A stretch of DNA of 13,338 nucleotides from assembly GCA_964551475.1 (NCBI GenBank), contig CAZKCI010000097.1, forward strand, positions 1 through 13,338, given 5' to 3'. Shown here piece by piece: positions 1 through 5,396 of the stretch (position 1 is its first letter; each line of letters begins with the position of its first letter). The notes under the pieces are model-generated. The model saw only the letters and a list, made by a program, of their open reading frames with translations. It made no database searches and was not told the origin of the DNA. This stretch comes from CAZKCI01 sp964551475. GTDB taxonomy: Bacteria; Auribacterota; Erginobacteria; Erginobacterales; CAZKCI01. The translations under genes were made by a program, and so were the position numbers.

Positions 1-1854
1 CTTCTCGTTGTCGCTGAAGACATCGCCGGCAATAGTCCCGGTCACCGACTCCCAGGAGGCCCGCCAGCCGGGGCGATAGCCGACGATCAGGTCGGGCGCG
101 TTCTCCCGGTAGGGGCCACGGTAGATCTTTTCCGTGTCGTAGACGGCGCTGATCGCCTCGCCCGACTCGCCGTCCTTTAAGCCCGTGAGGCGGCGGATCA
201 GCTCGGCCTTCAGCTCGGCCGTCGCTCCTCCCTCCACGGTCCCGTCTCGTTCGCGGCCTTTCCGGTTCAGGTAGAGGCCGGAGAGGCCGAAGGCGTAGGC
301 CCGTGTCTTCGACCAGTCCACTCCCTCGAACCATTCTCCGGACTCCCGATTCCCGTTCTGGAGCGCCAGGTAACCGTTCTGGAAGAGCCAGGTGTTGAGG
401 TTCACGCCCCGGCGGAAGAGCTTGAAGCCGTGGTCGGAGACGATGAAGAGAAGGTCCCGCGGGCCGAGCTTCTCCCGGACTTTCCCCGCCAGAGAGTCGC
501 AGCGGCGATACATCTCCTCGATGGGATCCTTTTTCCCTGCGGTCTGCTCCTTCCCCCGGTAGCGCCAGAACTCGTGCTGGATGACGTCGCTGGCGTCGAA
601 GACGCAGCAGAGAAGTCCCCGGCGGACCTGGGAGAGGGAGTGGAAGAAAATCTCCTCCAGCTTCTCGTGGATGGTCCAGGTCTGTTTCAGGAAGGCTTCG
701 TCGGTGAGAGCCCCCTCGTTGAGCGCCCAGGTGTCCTGGGGAAGGCCCAAAGTGGCGAAGGGGCCGAAGACCTTGGCCAGGTAGACCGAGTAGGTCAAGG
801 GATGGGAGACGGGGAGGGCGGGCTTCTCGGGGTCGATGTTGATCGGGGAGAGGTAGAGCTCCAACTCGGGCTCGACGCTCTTCAGGAAGAAGTGGGCGAT
901 CCCGTGGATCCGGGCGAAGCGCCCGCCCGGGAAGGAGAGTCGTATCCAGGGGGAGAACTCGCCCGGCGCGAGCGCCAGCGAGGTCGTCCCCGTCCTCAGC
1001 TCGACCCGCGAGCGTTTCCGATCGACGGCGAGGGACAGGGGCAGGGTCAGCGATTCGTTCGGGCGCGAGGGGTGGGGGGGGCCGGAGATGACGGCGGCGT
1101 AGGACGGCCCCTTCCCGTCGAGCTTCACCGCGTATCCCGAGGTGAGCTTTTTCCCGGCTATCTCCCGCGTGGTGTAGAGCGCGAAGGTTCCCTGCGATCC
1201 CTTGAGGTCGGGAGCGCAGAGTCCGGAGAGGGAGAGGCCGGAAAACTTTTCCGGGGGGAAGGTGATGGGGACCTTGAGGATGATCGACTCCACGCCGTAT
1301 TCACCCAGGATCTTCCAGAAGGGGACGGACTGGCGCAGGAGCTTCATCACCGGCTTTCCCTTTCCCATGGAGATCTCGGCCGAGGAGAGGCTGGGGAGAT
1401 AGGTCCTGGGGTCGCGGCGGAGGAAGTCGAAAATGTTGTGCTTGCCGGGGTTGGTCCCGGTCATAAAGGAGGACCAGGCGACGGGCGAGATGGGCGGGTT
1501 GGAGGTGGCGAGAGGCGAGAAGGATCCCTCGGCGGCGATCTTCGAGAGGTTCGGCAGAACCCCTTGGTCCATGAACTCCCGGGCGAGGACGGGGTCGAAT
1601 CCGTCCAGACCGAGGACGACCAGTCGGTCGACCCGGGCGGAAGAGCGCTTTTTCCTCCGGAAGGCCTTGCCGAGGAGGCGGACCGGGAGTGTGAGGAGGA
1701 GGAAGAAAGCCGCCAGTGCCGCCCCGAGGACGAAGACGAAGGAGGAGAGGAAGGCGAAACCCGCCCCGGGACCGATGTAGGCGGAAGAGGGATGGGGACA
1801 GGCGAGCGCGATCAGGCAGAGCGTCGCGATCGTGATGGTCGTTTTCGCCCTCAT
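1..1854 (-). CDS. Membrane-anchored alkaline phosphatase superfamily phosphodiesterase (C-terminus beyond the window)
   Basis: The reading frame is open for 618 codons from ATG at 1854 to the left edge, so the 3' end is missing. The protein starts with a signal-like hydrophobic stretch (about residues 5-25, ending near SSAYIGPGAG) and a second hydrophobic segment (about 33-58), then a basic stretch. The catalytic domain therefore probably sits outside the inner membrane. The domain opens with VVLGLDGFDP (Asp84, metal ligand). Next comes PPISPVAWSSFMTGTNPGKH (about 120-139), where Ser128 or Ser129 is the likely nucleophile that holds the phosphoryl group. Further metal-ligand motifs are FDASDVIQH (Asp420, His428) and IVSDHGF (Asp474, His475). 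This order is that of the type I phosphodiesterase/nucleotide pyrophosphatase group. The last metal His expected in that family lies beyond the edge. The substrate cannot be told from sequence. The ribosome site is weak (GGAA near the ATG). It diverges from the nucleotidyltransferase gene across 111 bp. Confidence 0.88.
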   Translation of the reverse strand, partial: MRAKTTITIATLCLIALACPHPSSAYIGPGAGFAFLSSFVFVLGAALAAFFLLLTLPVRLLGKAFRRKKRSSARVDRLVVLGLDGFDPVLAREFMDQGVLPNLSKIAAEGSFSPLATSNPPISPVAWSSFMTGTNPGKHNIFDFLRRDPRTYLPSLSSAEISMGKGKPVMKLLRQSVPFWKILGEYGVESIILKVPITFPPEKFSGLSLSGLCAPDLKGSQGTFALYTTREIAGKKLTSGYAVKLDGKGPSYAAVISGPPHPSRPNESLTLPLSLAVDRKRSRVELRTGTTSLALAPGEFSPWIRLSFPGGRFARIHGIAHFFLKSVEPELELYLSPINIDPEKPALPVSHPLTYSVYLAKVFGPFATLGLPQDTWALNEGALTDEAFLKQTWTIHEKLEEIFFHSLSQVRRGLLCCVFDASDVIQHEFWRYRGKEQTAGKKDPIEEMYRRCDSLAGKVREKLGPRDLLFIVSDHGFKLFRRGVNLNTWLFQNGYLALQNGNRESGEWFEGVDWSKTRAYAFGLSGLYLNRKGRERDGTVEGGATAELKAELIRRLTGLKDGESGEAISAVYDTEKIYRGPYRENAPDLIVGYRPGWRASWESVTGTIAGDVFSDNEK

Positions 1855-1908
1855 GGTTCCGCAAAATATCTCATATTTAACCTGGTGATTCAGGAATATT
1901 CTCTCGCC

Positions 1909-1936
1909 TTGAAAAATGCGCCGGTCAGCGTATAAA
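1909..1936 (+). promoter_or_regulatory. Predicted sigma70-type promoter of the nucleotidyltransferase gene
   Basis: TTGAAA at 1909-1914 and TATAAA at 1931-1936 are separated by 16 bp. They lie in the only clearly AT-rich stretch of the divergent intergenic region. The predicted start of transcription leaves a short leader before a strong ribosome binding site (AAAGGAG, 1952-1958) seven bases ahead of the GTG start at 1966. The assignment rests on consensus match and position only. Confidence 0.5.
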
Positions 1937-1965
1937 GGAGTGGTGGTTGCGAAAGGAGATTCGCC

Positions 1966-2970
1966 GTGACCGATCAGTTCGACCGCGTGATGGAGAAATA
2001 TCTCGTTCCGACCTCCCGGATCCGGGAGCCGGTGATGGACAGCACCTACTTCTTCCGGAAGGACGGATCCTTTGTCTTCGCCGAGGGGTATTGCCATCCC
2101 CCCGGGGCTTTCTGGGGGATGATCATCAAATTTCCCCATCCGAAAGGCCACATCGACGTTTTCGGCCGCCCCTACAGCTGGACCCACCGCGAGTACATCA
2201 ACGGCGAGCTCGCCATCATCCCCTACGACCGCCAGGTGGAGAACGCTTTCGTCGTCGCCCCCGAGCTGCGCGCGGTCCAGGGGGTCAAGCCGCCCTACGC
2301 GAAGAACTTTGTCAAGTTCCCGCTCGCCGACTTTCCGGGTTACTTCGACTCCGTCCGCTCGATGCAGCTCCTGCGCCAGGAATACGAGTGGGTGGACCAG
2401 GCGGTGAAGGAGACCTGCGCGCTCCTGGAGGTCGATCCCGACCGGGTCGGCGTCACCGGCTCCATGGTCTACGGGCGGGTGGAGGACGACATCGACATCG
2501 TCTTCATCAACGATCCGAAGGAGAACGACCGGATCGCCCGGAAGATCCGCTCCTTTCTGGGCGGACATCCCGAGTCCCAGGTCAAGGAGCTGGGAAAGGT
2601 CTGGGCGCTCCGCTTCTACTATGCCGGCACGCTGATCTGCCCCTTCTTCCGCTATGCCTCGCCCGCCGATGTCCCGATCCTCACGTGCGCGATGGCGGTG
2701 ATCGAGAAGGCGGTGGAGATCGAAGCGACGGTCGGCGACGACCTCCACGGCTACTATCTGCCGGCGATCCTGGAGCTGACCCAGGTGAAGCGCGGCGGGC
2801 GGCGGCTGGAGGACATGGAGCTGATCGTCTATCACGGGGCGATGCGGGGGGATCTGCTGCGGGGGGATAAGGTCCGCTTGAAGGCGGACCTGGTGGAGAT
2901 CTCCACGCCGCAATGGAGGAAACGCCGCGCCCTGCTGATCACGGATATGGCCGAGGTGGCCAAACTCTAA
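1966..2970 (+). CDS. Predicted Pol-beta superfamily nucleotidyltransferase
   Basis: A 334-residue protein starting at GTG, fixed by AAAGGAG seven bases upstream. The centre holds VGVTGSMVYGRVEDDIDIVF (residues 161-180): a Gly-Ser pair (165-166) followed by the acidic D-x-D (Asp175, Asp177) that binds metal and nucleotide in Pol-beta-type nucleotidyltransferases. The roughly 150 residues before it (with the aromatic-rich segments SWTHREY and KNFVKFPLADFPGYFDSVR) and the C-terminal ELIVYHGAMRGDLLRGD segment (about 285-300) are not ones I can assign to a named family. The overall plan resembles predicted nucleotidyltransferases known mainly from archaea, but I cannot confirm that. No antitoxin-like partner (HEPN protein) is adjacent, which argues against a MNT/HEPN toxin pair. 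The substrate is unknown. The gene probably has its own promoter (TTGAAA/TATAAA). Confidence 0.8.
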   Translation: MTDQFDRVMEKYLVPTSRIREPVMDSTYFFRKDGSFVFAEGYCHPPGAFWGMIIKFPHPKGHIDVFGRPYSWTHREYINGELAIIPYDRQVENAFVVAPELRAVQGVKPPYAKNFVKFPLADFPGYFDSVRSMQLLRQEYEWVDQAVKETCALLEVDPDRVGVTGSMVYGRVEDDIDIVFINDPKENDRIARKIRSFLGGHPESQVKELGKVWALRFYYAGTLICPFFRYASPADVPILTCAMAVIEKAVEIEATVGDDLHGYYLPAILELTQVKRGGRRLEDMELIVYHGAMRGDLLRGDKVRLKADLVEISTPQWRKRRALLITDMAEVAKL

Positions 2971-3175
2971 CTACGAATTTCGCGAATTACTTGTCTCGGC
3001 AACCGATGTCCACGAATTACGCGAATTTCATCGGCTTGGCCCGGCAACTGATAACCGCGAATAACGCAAATACGCGCTAATGGCCTGGCTGGACCCGGCA
3101 ACCGATATCTCCGGCTTGAACGATTTGAACGGCTTCAACGATTTCAACGGCTTCAACGTGCTGCGGGCAACGATT
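2971..3175. repeat. Composite intergenic repeat array
   Basis: The spacer after the nucleotidyltransferase gene consists of successive degenerate blocks. The 10-mer GGCAACCGAT or GGCAACTGAT occurs at 2998-3007, 3043-3052 and 3097-3106, and a variant (GGGCAACGAT) lies near 3166. Before the first three copies are AT-rich phrases built on CGAATTACGCGAATT: 2973-2990, 3011-3028 and a more diverged one at 3055-3076. Before the last is the 18-bp tandem array at 3113-3157. Similar GAATT/GCG phrases recur near 5170 and 11646-11762. No ORF or RNA gene is apparent. The function is unknown; it looks like slipped or amplified noncoding repeat. Confidence 0.6.
3113..3157 (+). repeat. 18-bp tandem repeat, 2.5 copies
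   Basis: Five consecutive 9-mers alternate between GGCTT(G/C)AAC and GATTT(G/C)AAC, giving two and a half copies of an 18-bp unit. It lies 54 bp before the start of the YbjQ-like gene, so it could fall within that gene's leader or promoter region. Confidence 0.8.
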
Positions 3176-3210
3176 ACCCACCCAGCGGATCAACTGAGGG
3201 AGGAACAACC

Positions 3211-3663
3211 ATGATCATCACCAACACCGACACCGTCCCCGGCCGCAAGGTCAGGGAAGTCCTGGGGATCGTCCAGTCCAACGTGGAGGGGGCGCGGCCG
3301 GTCAGCGGCGACCTGCTCAAGTCGCTGAGGCATGTCTTCTCCAACGCCCTCTCTCTGGGGCCCCGGATCGTCACCGGGAGGGAGTTCGGATTCCCGGCGG
3401 AGCCGCCGCCCCCGAAGGTCTGCGACAAGAACGCCCCGGCGCCGGACTGCTACGTGGACGGATACGCCGATCTTCTCTTCGATCTGAGGGAGAAGGCGCT
3501 GAAGAAGCTGATCAAGAAGGCGGAGAGGATCGCCGCCGACGCCCTGGTCAAGGTCACCTTCGACGTGACCGTGATCGTGCCGCTCGCCTTCGAGGTCTAC
3601 GTCTGCGGGACGGCGGTCACGCTGCTGCCCCAGCGCCGCAGGAACAGTAGAAGAAAGAAGTGA
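3211..3663 (+). CDS. YbjQ/UPF0145 family protein with an internal insertion
   Basis: A 150-residue protein starting at ATG behind a good ribosome binding site (GAGGGAGGA, 3196-3204). The N-terminal half (MIITNTDTVPGRKVREVLGIV, then ARPVSGDLLKSLRHVF) and the C-terminal half (GYADLLFDLREKALKKLIKKAERIAADALV, then FEVYVCGTAVTL) follow the YbjQ/UPF0145 (DUF74) pattern. These are small homo-oligomeric proteins sometimes called heavy-metal-binding, with no firmly established role. The usual length is about 105 residues. The extra length is a 35-residue insertion (about 48-83) rich in proline with two cysteines (Cys71, Cys80), and a basic tail (RRRNSRRKK). The insertion replaces the short loop that normally joins the two halves. 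The stop codon lies inside the palindrome at 3661-3691, shared with the convergent nfnB end. Confidence 0.75.
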   Translation: MIITNTDTVPGRKVREVLGIVQSNVEGARPVSGDLLKSLRHVFSNALSLGPRIVTGREFGFPAEPPPPKVCDKNAPAPDCYVDGYADLLFDLREKALKKLIKKAERIAADALVKVTFDVTVIVPLAFEVYVCGTAVTLLPQRRRNSRRKK

Positions 3664-3699
3664 TCAGTGATCAGTAACTGATCACTGATCACTGATTAC
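3661..3699. repeat. Perfect palindrome between convergent genes
   Basis: The 15-mer TGATCAGTGATCAGT (3661-3675) and its exact reverse complement (3677-3691) flank a single A, followed by a further partial copy ending in GATTAC. The palindrome is itself built from the shorter unit CAGTGATCAGTGATC. It contains the TGA stop of the YbjQ-like gene (3661-3663) and the stop of nfnB (3682-3684, minus). In RNA it could fold on either strand and act as a bidirectional 3' end. On the plus strand a T-rich run (ACTTTTTCTT, from 3698) follows, which suits a terminator. A degenerate relative (ACAGTGACCAGTAAGCAGTG) lies at about 8139-8158. Confidence 0.75.
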
Positions 3700-5157
3700 T
3701 TTTTCTTCGGTTACTGTTTTAAGAAAGGCGTCGATCGCCCGCGCCGCCCGTTTTCCCGCCCCCATCGCCTCGATCACCGTGGCCGCTCCGGTGGCGATGT
3801 CTCCCCCGGCGAAGATCCCGGGGAGCGAGGTCCGCCCCGTCTCCGGATCGATCTCGACGTTCCCCTTCCGCCCGAGCTTCAATCCGGGAATGGCGCGGAC
3901 AAGCAGGGGATTGGGATCGTTTCCGATCGCCACCACCGCCAGATCGCAGTCGAGCGTGAACTCCGATCCGCGGACGGGGAGGGGCCTTCGGCGCCCCGAC
4001 TCGTCCGGCTCGCCGAGTTTCATCCCCAGGCACTCCATGCCTCGGAGTCTTCCTTTCCCGTCGTCGAGATAGCGGACGGGGAGTGTGAGGTAGCGGAAGA
4101 CCACCCCTTCTTCTTCGGCATGGACGATCTCGTCTTTCCGGGCGGGCATCTCATCGCGGGTCCGGCGGTAGATGATGGAGACCTTCTCCGCCCCCAAGCG
4201 GAGAGCGGTGCGGGCGGAGTCCATGGCCACGTTTCCGCCGCCCACGACGCAGACCCGTTTCCCTCGGGCCACGGGCGTGTCGAACTCGGGGAAGCGGAAG
4301 GCCTTCATCAGGTTGACCCGGGTCAGATACTCGTTGGCCGAGTAGACCCCGACCAGGTTCTCCCCCGGGATGGACATGAACGAAGGCAGCCCGGCGCCGG
4401 TGGCGATGAAGATCGCCCGGAAACCTTCCTTGATCAGGTCGTCGATGGCGACGGTCCTCCCGACCACCTGGTCCAGGCGCAGATCGACGCCCAGTTTGCG
4501 GACATTCTCCACCTCGCGGGCGACGATCTCCTTGGGCAGCCTGAACTCCGGGATGCCGTAGACCAGGACGCCGCCCGCCTCGTGGAGGGCTTCGAAGAGG
4601 ACGACGCGGTGTCCCATCCGGGCCAGGTCGGCCGCGGCGGTTAACCCCGCCGGCCCCGCGCCGATCACGGCGACCTTATGGCTTTCGCGCGCGTCTGCCG
4701 ATTGTAGGCCCGATCTGCGATCGGGCGCGCCCGCCGCCTCACAGAGGCGGCCTACATCACCGCCGGCCACCGTGTCGTGGTCGGCGGCGAAGCGCTCCAA
4801 GGCCCCGATCGCCACCGGGGAGGAGAGCTTCCCCAGGACGCAGAGCTTTTCGCACTGGTCCTCCTGGGGGCAGACCCGTCCGCAGACGGCGGGGAGCGAG
4901 TTGGTCGCCTTCAGCGTTCGCGCCGCGGCGGCGGTCTGGCCGGCCGTGATCTCCCGGATGAAGGCCGGGATGTCGACCTCGACCGGGCACCCTTTCCGGC
5001 AGGGGGCGTTTTTGCACTGGAGGCAGCGGTCGGCCTCGGCGCGCGCCTGCTCGGGCGTGAAACCGAAAGGAACCTCGCGGAAGTTACTGATCCGCTCCGC
5101 TCTCTTCTGCTCCGCCATCGTCTGGCGGGGAACGGCTGTCTTCTTGGCCTGGCTCAT
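3682..5157 (-). CDS. nfnB: NfnB / GltD-like FAD- and iron-sulfur-containing oxidoreductase subunit
   Basis: A 491-residue protein. The N-terminal ferredoxin-like helical domain carries two cysteine groups (Cys45, 48, 53, 57 and Cys92, 96, 102, 106) for [4Fe-4S] clusters. Then come the FAD dinucleotide motif VIGAGPAGL (about 164-172), GGVLVYGIPEFRLPK, the NAD(P) motif VVGGGNVAMDSARTALRLGA, and the C-terminal FAD motif GIFAGGDIATGAATVIEAM. This is the layout of NADPH-dependent glutamate synthase small subunits, NfnB and SudA. An nfnA-type gene on the same strand at 9727-10608 favours NfnB or sulfide dehydrogenase over glutamate synthase. A TTG lies 12 bp upstream in frame, but the ATG at 5157, giving MSQAKKTAVPRQ, matches the family N-terminus better; its ribosome site (GGAAG) is close and weak. 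A 54-bp hairpin element adds residues 135-152. The last residues (VISDQ) are encoded by the palindrome at 3661-3699. Confidence 0.87.
   Translation of the reverse strand: MSQAKKTAVPRQTMAEQKRAERISNFREVPFGFTPEQARAEADRCLQCKNAPCRKGCPVEVDIPAFIREITAGQTAAAARTLKATNSLPAVCGRVCPQEDQCEKLCVLGKLSSPVAIGALERFAADHDTVAGGDVGRLCEAAGAPDRRSGLQSADARESHKVAVIGAGPAGLTAAADLARMGHRVVLFEALHEAGGVLVYGIPEFRLPKEIVAREVENVRKLGVDLRLDQVVGRTVAIDDLIKEGFRAIFIATGAGLPSFMSIPGENLVGVYSANEYLTRVNLMKAFRFPEFDTPVARGKRVCVVGGGNVAMDSARTALRLGAEKVSIIYRRTRDEMPARKDEIVHAEEEGVVFRYLTLPVRYLDDGKGRLRGMECLGMKLGEPDESGRRRPLPVRGSEFTLDCDLAVVAIGNDPNPLLVRAIPGLKLGRKGNVEIDPETGRTSLPGIFAGGDIATGAATVIEAMGAGKRAARAIDAFLKTVTEEKVISDQ
4703..4756. repeat. Paired-hairpin (BIME-like) element inserted in frame in nfnB
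   Basis: The outer inverted repeat is TGTAGG (4703-4708) and CCTACA (4751-4756). Inside are two perfect hairpins: CCCGATC-TGC-GATCGGG (4709-4725) and CCGCCTC-ACA-GAGGCGG (4734-4750), joined by an 8-bp linker. Each half reads GTAGG plus a hairpin when read inward, as REP sequences do with their GTAG foot. The length of exactly 54 bp encodes 18 residues without a stop (from VGRLCEAAG to SGLQ on the minus strand), placed in the linker between the iron-sulfur and FAD domains. Homologues as I remember them have a linker shorter by about that much, which supports insertion. Confidence 0.82.
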
Positions 5158-5327
5158 GTTCTTCCACAAATTATCACGAATGGGCTTGGCTCGAGCTCCA
5201 GGCCATTACCTCCCGTTCGAGTTCTTCCCGGCTTGCCCGCTCGGCGGGGGCGAAGCGGGTCGAGGACTTCGTTCTCATTTATCCGTGCCCGGTCGACTGA
5301 CCGCAAAGATGGCTTCCGATCGATCTT
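5158..5327. other. Spacer upstream of nfnB with one hairpin
   Basis: No gene is seen. An ACAAATTATCACGAAT phrase next to the nfnB start resembles the AT-rich repeats at 2973-3076 and 11646-11762. An imperfect hairpin, CCCGCT (5236-5241) with AGCGGG (5254-5259), lies between the propeller gene and nfnB. It has no following T-run on the minus strand, so it is not a convincing intrinsic terminator. No clear promoter for nfnB could be picked. Confidence 0.4.
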
Positions 5328-5392
5328 TGTGGGAGGGGCGTCTCGCCCCGATCCCTGTCGGCTCGGATCGCGGCGAGGACGCCGCTCCCACA
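5328..5392. repeat. Paired-hairpin (BIME-like) element with GTGGGAG foot
   Basis: The outer inverted repeat is TGTGGGAG (5328-5335) and CTCCCACA (5385-5392). Two hairpins lie inside: GGGGCG-TCT-CGCCCC (5335-5349) and GCGGCG-AGGA-CGCCGC (5370-5385). An inner inverted repeat, CGATCC (5349-5354) with GGATCG (5365-5370), sits between them. It begins four bases past the stop codon of the propeller gene and may cap its transcript. The plan matches the elements at 4703, 8009 and 9634. Confidence 0.75.
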
Positions 5393-5396
5393 TGTG

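Noticed and set aside
430..1935. 501-codon plus-strand open frame
   Set aside because: It is antisense to the phosphodiesterase gene, whose product has clear catalytic motifs. The open frame has repetitive Gly/Glu/Arg-rich composition typical of antisense frames in GC-rich genes.
2971..3175. CRISPR array
   Set aside because: The repeats are short, degenerate and unevenly spaced with no unique spacers of constant length, and there are no cas genes.
5158..5169. TTG start four codons upstream in nfnB
   Set aside because: No ribosome site precedes it, and the ATG at 5157 matches the family N-terminus.
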